DNA from: Tamarix chinensis
Lineage: Eukaryota; Streptophyta; Magnoliopsida; Caryophyllales; Tamaricaceae
Reading direction: 5' to 3'
Assembly (NCBI GenBank): GCA_030549775.1
Contig: CM060171.1
Coordinates: forward strand, 4,108,501 to 4,172,500
DNA length: 64,000 nucleotides
Part shown: piece after piece, positions 24,444 to 36,148 of the stretch
Layout: each line of letters starts with the position of its first letter
Numbering within the stretch: position 1 is the stretch's first letter
Made by a program: the position numbers and the translations under genes
Notes under the pieces: model-generated
Databases searched by the model: none
What the model was told of the DNA's origin: nothing
Seen by the model: the letters and a program-made list of their open reading frames with translations, nothing else

Positions 24444-25982
24444 CTACCCCCTTAAAGAAAGACTTCGTCTCTGAAGTCACCTGCGATTCCCTAGGGTTAA
24501 GGTCAAGGTATTCTACTTGGATAGGGCACCATTCTTACATTATTAATCATCCCAACTACCCCCTTAAAGAAAAGGTTACTAAGAAATGATTGGACCTACA
24601 ACAAAGAGTTCTGGGTGCGCTTTACGCATGTTCTTCTCAAAATCACATTTAAATCCTTCAATTCCACCCGACCAAGTCCACTAGGAACTCTACCCCGTCT
24701 ATGACTAAGGCCACATCAGAAACAACTGACTACACTCCATTTTAACACCGGAGGGAAGCATCATAGATAATTCTATCTTAGCAGCAGGTGACAGTCTAGC
24801 CTTAGCAACATCAGCAGAAGAATACAGGACAAGGTGGCTCCCGAATCAAACAAAACATGTGTTGTCAAAGAGTAGATAGTGAACATACCAGTGATGATGT
24901 CTAGTTGGCGATCAGCCTCCGCCTAGCTAATCACATTCAGGCGCCCACCTGACTGGCCTCCCTTTTGAGGAAAAGGTCTGGGTCCTTGAGGCCTTTCCTG
25001 GACCTCTCTAGTTGTGGCACCGGCTGGGGTAGGTGCTTGCTGGTAGTGCTACGGGGGTGCGGCCCGGAGGTATTGCTAGTAAGCCTGCTGCTGGGGCACC
25101 AAGGCTTCCCCCTGTGGTGCCTGTCGAGGCTGGTACTACTGAGCATGTGGCGGTCCTCGACACTCAAACGCTCTATGGCCCCGTTTGCCAAAGTTCAAGC
25201 ATGAGATAAGTCTACCTCCACAATCTCGGCCGGGGTGACTACGGCCCAATGTCTGCATGAGAATCCTCCTAGGGAACCTTGGCCCCTACTATGGTCTCTT
25301 GGTGGGGGTCTCCTCAGCTCCTCTATCTGTGGATGGGTTCTGCCCCCTGGACTGTGTCCCTCGGGTTTTCTCTTCCCAAGGATGGCAGTCTGCTCCTGGA
25401 CCAGGGTGGTGGCGAGGCAAGCACGCTTGTACAGGGTAACCAGGTCGGTGAAAGGCACTGCTCCCATCATCTTGCGGATTCTGAAGTTTAACCCTTGTTC
25501 AAATTGAAACACCACTGTGGACTCATTAGCAGCGATCTCGGGGGCAAAGCGTAGCAGCTCAGTGAAGCGAGCGTAATACTATCGCACCGTCATCGACCCT
25601 TGGGTGAGCTGCATAAACTCTCGAAGCTTGTCCCTCTTCATGCTCTTCGGGTAGAATCTGGAACAGAGAGTAGTCTTGAATGCCTCCCAACTTGCCGGGG
25701 GACCAACCCAGGCACGGTGCTCTATCCACTAGGCGTCTGCCATGCCTCTCAAGAAGAAGGCAGCTATGTTGGGCTTCCGAGCTGCGGGGCAATCCACCGC
25801 CTCAAAGGTACGATCCATATCTCGGATCCACCCTTCGAGGACCACGGGGTCCTCCGAAGCCAATCTTCATCGGCGCCCTCTGGATGGTGGGGGTGCTGGC
25901 ACTGAACAAATTCCAAAAAAGCCTCAAAGGCCTCCTCCAAACATCCTATATGGTCGTTCGTCATCATTGGAAGCTGCAACAA
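24444..25982 (-). pseudogene. Gypsy gag-protease remnant fused to the element's 3' end
   Basis: On - from about 25,982: a capsid region with LEGWIRDMDRTFEAVDCP and AAFFLRGMA (25,760-25,860), then SWEAFKTTLCSRFYPKSMKR-like and LREFMQLTQGSMTV (25,580-25,700), all typical of Ty3/gypsy gag. A 106-codon open stretch follows at 25,195-25,515. The zinc knuckle at 25,161-25,201 reads C-L-N-F-G-K-R-G-H-R-A-F-E-C, so the second Cys ligand is replaced by Phe. The aspartic protease signature LFDSGAT lies at 24,833-24,856. Reverse transcriptase, RNase H and integrase are missing: the protease runs directly into the polypurine-like AAGGGGGTAG at 24,444 and an LTR head. Stops and frameshifts break the frame. 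Confidence 0.85.
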
Positions 25983-26025
25983 AAAGATAAGGTTAGAAGC
26001 TTATAATTTAATAAATAAATTCCCC

Positions 26026-26759
26026 GGAGAGATTGTGGGCTCAGTATGGCAGGAAAACGACGAGAAGGAGAGAGAGGGAGATAGAGGGAGCTCAACAGGG
26101 GAGAGGGAGTTGCAGGTGGAATGGCAAGTTGGTCGGGAATTTCGCCAGGGAAGGAGGAAGAAGAAAGGAGAAAGAAAGAAGAAGAAGAAAGGGGAGGGGG
26201 AGCTGGGCACGAGCGGGCGGCCAAAGGAAGAAAATAAGAGGGCCGGCTCGGTCAGGGAAGAAAGGAAGAGAAGGAAGAAGGCGGTCGGGCTCGCGCAAAA
26301 GAGGAGGGGGAGACTAGACCTGTGGCCCAGCGCGCCAAGGAGAGGAAGGGCAGGCCACCAGCAGCCCAGGGAAGAAAAGGAGAAAGAAGGAAAAGAGAAA
26401 AAGGAGAAAGAAAAAGGGAAAAAAGAAAAGAAAAGGGGAAATTGAATAAAATAATTTAATTGATAAAATAATAAAATAGAATAATTTTGGGTAATAAATT
26501 TATTTAGTAATTTAATTTAATTTAATTTAAATATAAGGGTTTAAAAGGATAATTTTAGTAAAATAATGATTTAGAAAATTATTTAAATAATAAGAGTATG
26601 ATAAAATAACAAAATATTTATTTTAATTTATTAAATATTTATATCAAATTGTATATGCTCAAAAATCCATAAAATAATTAAAATAAATTTAAAGGCTAAT
26701 TTATCCCAAATAAAATTTATTTATTAAAATATAGGCTTTTAAAAATTCGGGGGATTACA
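26026..26759 (-). repeat. Right inverted arm of element X
   Basis: Reverse complement of the left arm; on - it begins TGTAATCCCCCGAATTTTT. The + strand frames here (for example 26,035-26,445, rich in K/E/R/G) are mirror images of the pyrimidine-rich block and not genes. The junction with non-inverted LTR sequence is at about 26,021-26,026. Confidence 0.9.
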
Positions 26760-27316
26760 TGTCTCTTTAAAGTTAGCTATCCTAGAGGCAAGGTTAGAGC
26801 CATTATATTGGTTTGGTGGTTGTGTTGGATACCTCGGCATTTTAACTAATCCTTAGTATACTCTATAGGTGACTTACAGACCCTATATGGGGTATCGATA
26901 CTTAAGAACTAGGTGTTCTAATATGGGAGGATACTTTGTGATCTTGTTGCATCTTCGTTCTCTAGCTTATACGTTGGGATGATACTATGTTGCTTTAGTG
27001 CATTGGTATGATCGGTGTATTTTTATGTCTCTAGGTTATTATTTTATCCCTAGGGTAATTAAAAATGGAAGTGTTGTTGCATAATGATTAAATGGATTGT
27101 TATAGGCTTTGGTTTGATATATTAGTTGGTATTTGTCTCAGTACTTTCCTTATCATGATAATTGGTATAGAGGTGGTTGTGGGAAGGGACCTTAATTTTG
27201 GTTGTTGTTCCTCCCTTTATAGGATACCCTTGATATAATTGGATTATAAAATATTTGTTATATGGATATGTTTGGTATATTAAGCGTGTGACATTTGGTA
27301 TGATGAGAATTATGAA
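26760..27316 (+). mobile_element. LTR B, middle segment
   Basis: Continues LTR B after element X. GTCTCTTTAAAGTTAGC, the GAGGCAAGGTTAGAGCC block and CTCTATAGGTGACTTA align with 8,360-8,700 of LTR A. It ends where the LINE's poly(T), its poly(A) tail in antisense, begins at 27,317. Confidence 0.8.
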
Positions 27317-27375
27317 TTTTTTTTGGTAAGTAAGTAATTTTATTACTACCAAAATGGAAATATGTACAAAATAGA

Positions 27376-28100
27376 CTAGACCACCAAGGAATCTATACAA
27401 TTTTTCCAGGGGTCGTACTTGTTGCCACAATGAGCATCAAAAATTCTACTAGAAGCCTCAAAACAAATGGTCTTAAGAAGTTCATGAGGTTGTCTATAAA
27501 TGTTACTAAAAATTCTAGTATTCCTCTCACGCCAAACTAAGCTTGTAAAAGTGACAAATAAAGCTCTAAGTACATCCTTCTTCCTTTTGCATTGTTTTGT
27601 GTTTTTAGCTAAAAATTTTAGTTCGGATTCCCATGATTGAGCATGTTCCCTTCTATGAAATGAGTTCCTAATTTTCATCCAAATACCTTGGCTATATGGG
27701 CATTTAAACATTAGATACTCAATATCCTCCACCTGCCTATCCTGCAAAGAGTGCACTCAGTATCTTCAATAAGGTCCGGTTGTTTCAATCTTACTTTGGT
27801 CATCAACCTATTTTGAATAGCTAGCTAGGTAATAAATTTGTGTTTAGAGGCTGCCATATCACACCAAGGAATAGTCCACCACCAAGCTTTATCCCCATGA
27901 GGCCTAGTGAAGTCATACATTTGCTTGATACTATAGGATCCATCCTTTATGAGTTTATCCATAATCTAAGAGTTAGAAAAGAATGCCTGAAAGTGAGTTC
28001 TCAACTTGAGGATTTTCTACAGGTGCCAAGAGCATTTATGAGCTGAATTGAATAACCACACAGACTGGGAGCCTAGGTAGATAGTATGAGCCCATTTGAC
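27376..28100 (-). pseudogene. LINE ORF2 C-terminal region (zf-RVT-like)
   Basis: Contains the plant LINE C-terminal pattern: PWCDMAASKHKFI then LAIQNRLMTK near 27,800-27,880, and in the 126-codon frame 27,376-27,756 EDIEYLMFKCPYSQGIW, with F-x-C-x-x-S as in zf-RVT domains, followed by WRERNTRIF. The pieces lie in different frames and stops separate them. The Cys/His region probably binds nucleic acid during target-primed reverse transcription, by analogy with the family. Confidence 0.85.
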
Positions 28101-29801
28101 CCATAGGGTGTCCTTCTTGCAGCAAAGGTTCCAGAGGAGTTTCCCCACAGCTACTCTATTCCATTGATAAATATCTATAAAGCCAAGCCCTCCTTCCTTT
28201 TTGGGTAAGCAGACCTATTTCCAAGCCACTAGAGCTTTCCTTGATGAATTTATTTTTCCAGTCTATAAGAACTGCCTACACATACTTTCAATTTGTATAA
28301 TCAGCTTTCTTAGCAGTATAAAAATCTAAGACCAGTAGAGCTGGAAGCTGAATATAACAGATTTCAGTAGTTGTGCTCTACTAGCATAAGATAATAGATG
28401 GGAATGCCAGCTAGTGATTTTCTTTGCTATTTTTTGAATCATTCCTTGTAAGTGCCCTATTGTGAGTCTTGCAGAAGAAAGGGGCACCCCTAAATATGAG
28501 AATGGGAAAGTACCCTCTGAGAAATTTGTATGGTGCAAGATGTGAGATCTAGTATTGGCATCCACACCCCCAAAATATATGTTGCTTTTTTGAGGGTGTA
28601 TAAGAAGTTAAGATCTCTCAGAGAAGTCTTGGATCACCTTGATGAGACAATTAACTGATTTCGAATCTCCCCTACAAAAGAGAAGCATGTCATCTGCAAA
28701 AGTAAGGTTAATAATCTTCAAATCTTTGCATTTGGGGTGACCATTAAAATCCTTATCCTGCCGCAGAAGTCTGAGGGACCTTGTAAGATATTCTGCCACC
28801 AATACAAATAAATATGGTGAAAGGGGGTCTCCTTGCCTTAAACCTCTCTGAGCTTTGAAAGGTTTAGTAAGCTCACCTTTGATATAAAGGGAATATGAAA
28901 TAGTGGTGACACACTCCATAATCCATCTAACAACTTGAAGAGGGAAGCCATATGCATGAAGTACTTGCTACAAGAAATCCCAGTGGACTGAATCATAGGC
29001 CTTTTTAATATCAATTTTAATCATACATCTAGGGGAAATATTTTTTGGGAATATATTCTAACCAATTCAGCAGCAAGCATCACATTTTCACCAATATGTC
29101 TGCCTTTGACAAAACCTAATTGAGCTTGGTTGATTAGGTATGGCATTAAGGTTTGTAATCTAGCAGTTAAGACTTTGGAAATGATTTTGTATAAAACACC
29201 ACAATAGGCAATAGGACGATAATCACTCACCCTAGTAGCATTGTTGGTTTTGGGTATAAGGGTGAGAGAAGTGATATTAAGTTGGGGGAAAGATTCCCAT
29301 AAGTGAAGAAGTTCTGAACTGCAGCTATGATATCATTTCCAATAATGTCCCATGATTTCTTAAAGAATACAGCAGTGTAACCATCAATACCAGGGGCTTT
29401 ATAGTCTCCAATAGCAAAACAACATCCTTTACCTCTTGAGGAGTAACAGGAGAAAGTAATTGATATTTGTGAGTGTCCGGGAGTGTAGGGCCCTGATCCA
29501 TAACAGCATTGTTTACCATTCCTATACTAGCACCTCTAGAGCCAAGCAAACCTTTGTAAAAGGTAAGAAAAGCCTCTGTAATACAAGCAGGTTCAGAGGT
29601 ATATATCCCAGGCTGTAGTTCAATTTATTGTATAGAGTTCATATTTTGATTCCCCTTTATTCAAGCAAAGAAATATTTATAGTTAGAATCTCCCATATTC
29701 AACCAATGAATTTTCGATTTCTACTTGAGGAAACACTCATAGTTTTTGGAAGTTCTGCTGAAATGGTCTTCACATTTTTGGAGTTCAGTTCTGAGATTTG
29801 T
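28101..29801 (-). pseudogene. LINE ORF2 reverse transcriptase domain (broken)
   Basis: Blocks in order on -: DYRPIAYCGVLYKIISKVLT and FVKGRHIGENV (29,021-29,230); DIKKAYDSVHWDF (28,975-29,020); GLRQGDPLSPYLFVLVAEYL and the catalytic FADD in LTFADDMLLFCRGD (28,608-28,919); the thumb-side block FSYLGVPLSSARL with ASRAQLLKSVIFS (28,326-28,565). These are the standard non-LTR reverse transcriptase motifs and both catalytic Asp residues of FADD are present. Stops between blocks (for example near 28,975) and frameshifts inactivate it. The upstream part is cut at 29,801 by the solo LTR. Confidence 0.93.
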
Positions 29802-32800
29802 TGTAATACCCCGTATTAATTAACCCTTATTTTAGACATGCAAAACTTAAAACTTGATTAGTAGGCAAAGTAAACCATAAGATTATTAATATTTTTTTTA
29901 TCGATCGCCTTGTTATCTTGAATAGTTCTATAAATATTAAGTTATAAAAATAACCCGGCCTAAGTGTGAGAAAAGGTAGAGGAAGTTAAAAATTGATGTC
30001 GTTAATAATACCGATCATAAGAGGTGAGTAATTAAAATAGAAGGGGATTGTAAGAATAATAATTATTTTAGCAATAATGGCAAATAAAATAAAATAGGGG
30101 AAGTAATAAAATAATCTTAATAATAATAATATTGATCATAATAATAATAGTATCATGATTTCTTTGTGGAGGAAATTAAACCTTGCTTAGGTGGAAATTC
30201 TTTTCCTAATAACCTTACTTGCTAGCTTAGTACCTTAGGAGGATTTTGCTAATCTTTTCCTAATCAAACCCCACCTTTTTACCCCACTTTTAACCAGCCC
30301 AAATTCCCCAACCTATCGTGCAATTGCAGCCATGCAGCCCCCATGCAGCCTCACACCTTCGACACAGCCTTTTTCCCCCCTCCAACTTGCAGCCTCATCT
30401 TTCTTTACCACAACCTGCACCCTACTCTACTTTTCCCTCATCTATCCACCCATTTCTCCTCCTTTACCACGCCACTTCAACCTACAGCAGCAGCAGCAGC
30501 AGCTCCAACACCATCCACACTCCCTCACGTCACTCACCAACCTGCAGCCATACCCTTCGACACCCAGCCCCTTTCCCTCCAACTTGCAGCCCCAACTCTC
30601 CTATCCCCAACCTGCACCCCTACCTTATCTCCTCATCTTTGACCCACCTTTTTTCCCTCCTTTCCCATGCAAAAAATTCAGCCCTTAACCCCAACCATCC
30701 TCCATCACATCATCCAGCCACTTGCAGCCATTATTCCCCATAACCCCAACCTTACCTCAACTTGCAGCCCCTATCTTCCCCTCCTCTCAACCTGCACACC
30801 TACCCCACCTTTCTAGGCTTCTACCCCTCCATTCCCTTCCCTTATCCATGCTCCAACCTGCCCTTGCTGCCCTCCTTATACATGCAGACCTGTTCAACAC
30901 CCTTCCCCCAAATAAAAAAAAAATCAGCCCACTTGCAGCCCCCTTTACTCTAACCCTTGCAGCAGCCCTTTTGCTCTCTATTTTTCCCTCCTTTTATTAA
31001 GTCTCAACCTGCAGATATCACCCTCTTTCCCCCTCCCTTTAAGCCCTCTAAATTTTCCCTTGTAGCCCCCTCTCCCTTCTCTAAATTCCAGCAACAAAAG
31101 AAAGTAAGTGCAGCCCCAAAACTCCCCTCCCCTCCACCGAATTTAGTTTCAAAATTTTTCCAGCTTGTACCTTGTATTCCACCTTCCCCAAGCATCCATT
31201 TTTCTTCCCCAAGTAAGCACTCTATCTTTGGTGGGTTCGGTGCTTAAATTCATGCACCGACTGCCTCATTTATTTTTCCTAATCATTTTCAAGTATTAGC
31301 TTGCGTAGGTTGCATTTTGATTATTTTTATTTTGCATAAATATTAATGCTTGTAGCTTGGGTGGTATTTTCATTTCTAGGTAATCTCAATCTCTCTTAGA
31401 GTATTTTTGGAGGAAGCTTGTGGTGTTACAATTGCTTAGCTCAAGGTAAACCCAACTAACCCGAAGACGGTAGAATTTTTATGTGAAAATGATAAGCTAG
31501 TTGCTAGGATTAAATCATGATAGAATGTATATATCAAATTATTATATGTTTGTGGGAAATTGGAGCATGTTGTAGTCCTTTTCTACATGAATATCATTTT
31601 ATGTAAATTAACATGTGTTATCATGAAATCTTTCACATGCCTAAATAATATACTAAAATTTAAAGAGTGTACGCTTATGACAACGAATATGGATTTATGC
31701 TAAAAAAATGAAATGAGTATGGATAGGGTACTAAGATATGTTACCAAGCTAACATTTGTATACTTAGGTAGTAATCTAGAAATTAAAAGTGTATGCTCAT
31801 ATATGGACTTATGCTAAAAGAGAAATGTGCATGTTTAGGATTTGAGCCCAACCGATAATGTCACATTTCGAGTAAGACCCGTGAATGGATTAAATGTGTC
31901 CCTTGGATAATTTAGATAATTTTTGAATGTATAGCATGTTAACTTAGAGTATAAATGTGCTTAAATGGTGATTATTATGTGCGGTGTGTTCTAGGGATAA
32001 AAATGTAAATTTTATATACCATGATCGTATTTGAAAGTTATTCGTGTAAATTGCATGAATTTATGGGAAATTAGAAATGCATGCTAGGAGTGTATATGTG
32101 TATCATGCATGGTGAATGTTTAAGGGTATTTTGGTCAATAAGCCAAAAGGTGTTCCAAAGTGGATAATTGGATTAATTAAATTAAGTGTGGCCTTAAAAT
32201 AACTTTGGGAATATTTGGACAATTGGTTTGAACACTGAATCGTATAATTAATCGGGCTATGGCATAATACCTAACCTGCGGCCGTGTTGGCTTGAAATGG
32301 TTGTGACCTCATGGTCTTTGGTTGTGATGTTGTTTGTTGATGGTGGCCTAAGTTGAACCTTGTGAATATTGATTTTCTAAAAGGAAAGAATAACTCGGAA
32401 TTTTATAAGACACTAATTACTTAAAGAGAAAGACTCGAGTTGGAAAGGAATCTCGTGCCTCGGACTTGGCCGCCGAGTGCATAGTTTGGGCCTTCAGGTC
32501 AACGGGCTCACTTCTGCTCTATAGGTATTCCATGCACCCTATAGAGAGTATGCGTACTTAAGGTCTTGAGTTCTGAGGTTTAGTATGGGCGACTGTTATG
32601 TCGTGTAGCTTCCTTGGCGAGCTTTGCCCTGGAATCGAGTGATTTATTTTGGTACCACCCTCCTTGACGATCTTTGTCATGGATATGGGATTGTATTCCA
32701 CTTGAGAATTGCTATGAATTTTATAATCGGATTAGACACCCACCATAATTCTTCTATAATAATCGGAATAGGAATGACTTGATCTTAGTGAGATTGCTTG

Positions 32801-33525
32801 GTATATCAATAATTCTTCCTATTATGTTATAATGTATGGTCGTTGGTGAGTTAAATTGATTATGAAATTATAAGAATGCCTTAAATGCCTTTGATAGGGA
32901 TTTTGACCTAGCTCGTAACGTTGAATGTGATGTGGTTGTGTGTTTCAAAATCATGGCCTTATATGTGAGCATATGTTCTCCTTGAATTCCATATTTGTAT
33001 GATGTTTGCTACGTGGGTATGCTACCTCTCCGGAGGCGTTGTGGTTTACTCAGTACGAGGAAGTCGTACTGATACTATCATTTTTCAGAAGAGTACGTCC
33101 AGGGCATGCATTGGCTAAAAGACTACGAGAAGCGTCACCCCAGTGAATAGGTAGATTTAGGGAGCGAGTGGACCCCACCCCTTTTTCCCCTTCTCCTTGT
33201 AATTTGTTGGACCGTAAGAGTGTAAGGCAGACCGTTAATGACTTTTGCGTACTCTGTTGTTATTTTCTAAATGGTTAGTTATTTAATGTTCCTAAACAAT
33301 CATTTGTCATGTATAATATGTCTTTTGCAAAACTCTTCATTTCATATTATACTTCTCTTATCTTTGGTTGGTTTGATTTGTTTTAAGCCTTAACACTTGA
33401 CGTAAGGATGGTGAGGAGACCGGACTTATGTCACATGTGGCGGTAACACCCACCGTTCTTTAATTTCCGCTTCCGCAAAGCAAGATTTAAACGAAATTTT
33501 CAAGTCGTAATTTTGGGGTGTTACA
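29802..33525 (+). mobile_element. 3.7-kb solo LTR with 5-bp target duplication
   Basis: Begins TGTAATACCCC at 29,802 and ends GGGGTGTTACA at 33,525. It is flanked by TTTGT on both sides (29,797-29,801 and 33,526-33,530), an exact 5-bp target duplication. LINE reverse transcriptase lies to the left and LINE endonuclease to the right, so the insertion is unambiguous. Internally it has a pyrimidine-rich segment (30,250-31,230) peppered with CTGCAGCC/CTGCACC words and a CAGCAG run near 30,486. A downstream part (32,370-32,720) matches LTR C on the opposite strand. No internal retrotransposon sequence remains, as expected after LTR-LTR recombination. Open frames at 30,318-31,247 are low-complexity. 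Confidence 0.95.
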
Positions 33526-33530
33526 TTTGT

Positions 33531-34490
33531 ATCATGAATATCTAGTAGTATCTTATGTTGAATCTCTGTTAGGTTCTTCTTGTTGTTTCTACTTTGTATT
33601 CTAGTGAGCCATATTTGATCTTGTTGAATTTTTTCAGAACTGGTTTCAACATTTAGAGAGTTTTGAAAATATGTAACGGGGGTTTATCTCTTGAAAGACC
33701 ATGCCAGTGAGCTGTAAGGATATCCAAAAATTGGGGATCATCAGCCCAAAAATTGTTAAATCTGAATGGCTTCTTCCTATTAGAAAGGGCTCCTGTGTTA
33801 ACACTAACAATGAAGTGATCTGAGAGAATCGGTGGATGAAAGGTAGCAGATGAATTAATGAACAAATCTAGCCACTGCACATTCACCATAGCCCTATCAA
33901 GCTTACAAGAAATAGCATCAACTCCACTTCTTTTATTCAGCCAAGTAAAGAAACAGCCATATGCTTTTAGATCTCTTAATCCTAGTAGGTTAATACACTA
34001 AGAAAAATCCAGCATATCTTAGGTAGAAGGAGTGTCTCCCCCTTGTTTCTCAGAATGTTGAAGAATGACATTAAAATCCCCCATTAAAATCAAAGCCTGA
34101 GAGATTGTGCACCACTAAGATAGCCATTGCTATAAACTTTGCCTACCTGATCTAGTGTTGAATGCATAAATAAATCCCACCACAAAATGCTTCCTCCCAT
34201 CCAGTGACTTAGCATCACATAAAATGCCCTGAGCATAGGAAGAGATGTGAGTGATATTCCAGACCAAAGGATCCCAGAGTACCCACACTCTCCCATTATG
34301 ATGATGCTGATAATTATTACACCACATCCAATTTCTCTGTAAGCCAACTTTAATACTTTCAGCTTTATTGGCTTTAATCCTTGTCTCCAGTAAACCTATT
34401 AGGGAGCATTTACTTTTTTTGATCCATCCAGAAACCTCCCTTTATTTAGATGGATCATTTATTACTCTCACATTCCAGCTAGCAAGCATG
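33531..34490 (-). pseudogene. LINE ORF2 endonuclease domain (broken)
   Basis: Apurinic-type endonuclease/exonuclease/phosphatase fold. Near 34,480 ORF2 begins M-L-A-S-W-N-V-R, the usual WN.R start, then LIGLLETR supplies the catalytic Glu region. An open stretch runs through W..LVWNITHISSYAQG and VVGFIYAFNT (34,130-34,327). At 33,653-33,889 comes the C-terminal end with ILSDHFIV (SDH motif) and RFNNFW. Stops occur near the start (after NDPSK) and between frames. It would nick target DNA to prime reverse transcription; this copy is inactive. Its tail at 33,531 abuts the solo LTR duplication. Confidence 0.88.
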
Positions 34491-36002
34491 ATCACCTAGA
34501 TCATGAAGGTGTCCTGGCGGTTGTTGGTTCTGACCTAAGGAAGAACTTTGGTCTTGAGGAAAGTTAAAGTCACTTAAATCACTAAGGGCTTGAAATTTGT
34601 TAACATTTCTGTCAAAGTGAGAAGGAGTTAAAGAGTTGGATTCAGTCACTTTTGAAGCCACATAGGAGTTCCTATATCTTTCCTCTGCTACTGATCCAGG
34701 ATCCCTTTTCTCAAATTCATGAATCACTGCATCCTGAGATTTATTTGGGGAATTATCCTTATGGTATGTAGCACGTCTTCTGTCCCTAAAAACCTTCCAT
34801 TCTTCCTGGGTTTTAGGTTCAGTAGCCACATGTTTTTTCTGTAGTTTCCAGCAATTTTGGTCAATATGGGAAGGGTCCATGCAATGATGGCAGAAGGATG
34901 GTTTCCACTCAAATTGGACAGTCTGAGAAATAAGAGATCCATCAGGATCTCTAATCAAAATAGATTCACACAAAGGTTTCTTTATGTCAACCTCCACCAA
35001 CACCCTAGGGTAAGTAAACTTGTCCTTCCTGCAAGTGATAGCATCAGTGCAAATTGGAGTACATATTGAGCTAGTAATCATACTCAAGGATTTAGAAGAC
35101 CAATATTCTAATGGAAGTTGATGCAATTTAACCCATAATGGGATAAATTGTAGTTCAGCCTTTGATAGCTTCATCTTCCTTTGCCATCTTTTAAGGATTA
35201 ATGGCTTTCTATAAAAGGACCAATAATGTGATAAAATCCAATCACAATCAGCAGTAGAATCAAATTTGAATAGAAAGAATCCCTCATCATGGCAGAAAAT
35301 TTTTGGAGGAGCCACACACTGCCACTGTGATTTAACAAACCACATCATTTGGTTAAAAGATAAATTCTGATCATATACACAACATATCAAAGTATGCTGC
35401 CATTCATCTACCTCCTTCTCTACCTCTTCTTTAATCAAATTAACCACAATGTTCCCCTCTTCATTCTGAGGAGGCATATAATTTAAGGGCATACATTGAT
35501 GGGGGTTACGATTAAGAGCAATTTTATCCCTCCATGAGACACTTGTGTCAATCCCAAGTTTAACAGATGTATGAATTATATCAATATCAGTCTCAACCGT
35601 AGCATTCAGAGTATCCCGATTCACAAGCAAAGAATATGGGTTAGATAAACTATTGGGGTTGATACAATCATCACCCGCTTCAGGTAATACCATATTTGCA
35701 GGAGTTAAATTCTAAAGAGGTGCATTAGGGTTTGGGAAGGTTTCGAGCAATTCAATTATGTCCTTCGAATTTCCATCCAAATTTGCAACAAGGATAGAAA
35801 CACCATCATTTTATTCACCATGAATAACGGAATTATGTCCCAACGATGGTGAAGACAAAGAATTATCATCCCCCACAACAGGATCCAATATGAGTCCCAT
35901 CTTCCCCACAACAGCATCTGAAGTCACATAATTAGAGCTTCTCAATACACGACGCGGACTAGAAGAACCAACTATAGATGACGATTTCCTGTTCTTGGCC
36001 AT
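34479..36002 (-). pseudogene. LINE ORF1 (DUF4283/CCHC nucleic-acid-binding protein)
   Basis: The frame opens at a Met near 36,002 and shows two in-frame stops (about 35,811 and 35,711). It then stays open for 404 codons, 35,693-34,479. The long open part carries the DUF4283-like core (FFLFKFDSTADCDWILSHYW, then PLILKRWQRKMKLS and PLWVKLHQLPLEYW) and then a CCHC knuckle F-C-H-H-C-M-D-P-S-H-I-D-Q-N-C. These are typical of plant L1 ORF1 proteins, which bind element RNA. It is the longest near-intact transposon frame in the window. It is not a host gene despite its length. Confidence 0.88.
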
Positions 36003-36148
36003 TTTCATCGTGAATTCCACCGTGTGGAACCAGGGCATCGGGGTCGGCTGCAAAGAGCAGAGAGTATATATTAATGTGGCTCTTGGCTATAGTATGCACT
36101 AATTGGTGTACTATACCATTATACTTTATATTATCCTCTCCATGCCTC

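Larger units (their letters stand above)
19608..26759. mobile_element. Composite gypsy-derived element X with long inverted LTR arms
   Basis: A 7.15-kb insertion in LTR B. The left arm (19,608-20,346, beginning TGTAATCCCCCGAA) and the right arm (26,026-26,759, ending TTCGGGGGATTACA) are inverted copies. Their first ~400 AT-rich bases look about 97-98% identical by eye. A second direct copy of the left head starts at 21,139. Between the arms lie a pyrimidine-rich block, a 27-bp minisatellite, a LTR head in - orientation (24,443 downwards) and an antisense gag-protease remnant (24,444-25,982). Near 25,997-26,020 a 25-bp piece of correctly oriented LTR is joined to the inverted arm. Compared with LTR A, the empty site implies an imperfect 4-5 bp duplication (TGTT/TGTC). 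Confidence 0.78.
27317..36148 (-). mobile_element. L1-type LINE retrotransposon, interrupted by a solo LTR
   Basis: An antisense plant L1-type element of about 5 kb once the solo LTR (29,802-33,525) is removed. Order on -: ORF1 (36,002-34,479), then ORF2 with endonuclease (34,490-33,531), reverse transcriptase (29,801-28,100) and a C-terminal zf-RVT-like region (about 28,000-27,376). The 3' tail TTACCAAAAAAAA is at 27,317-27,335. LTR B resumes on both sides. A short possible duplication, ATGAA, is seen at 27,312 and 36,149. The 5' end at 36,148 is approximate. It is close to the usual length for the group, so it may have inserted nearly complete. Confidence 0.87.

Noticed and set aside
25235..26006. 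Plus-strand open frames over the gag region of element X
   Set aside because: The antisense strand carries recognisable gag and protease motifs; the plus frames are shadows of GC-rich coding sequence.
30318..31247. Plus-strand frames with repeated Met-Gln-Pro starts
   Set aside because: They come from CTGCAGCC words in the pyrimidine-rich part of the solo LTR.
34479..35693. 404-codon frame as a possible host zinc-knuckle protein
   Set aside because: Its DUF4283-like and CCHC layout and its position directly before endonuclease and reverse transcriptase show it is LINE ORF1.
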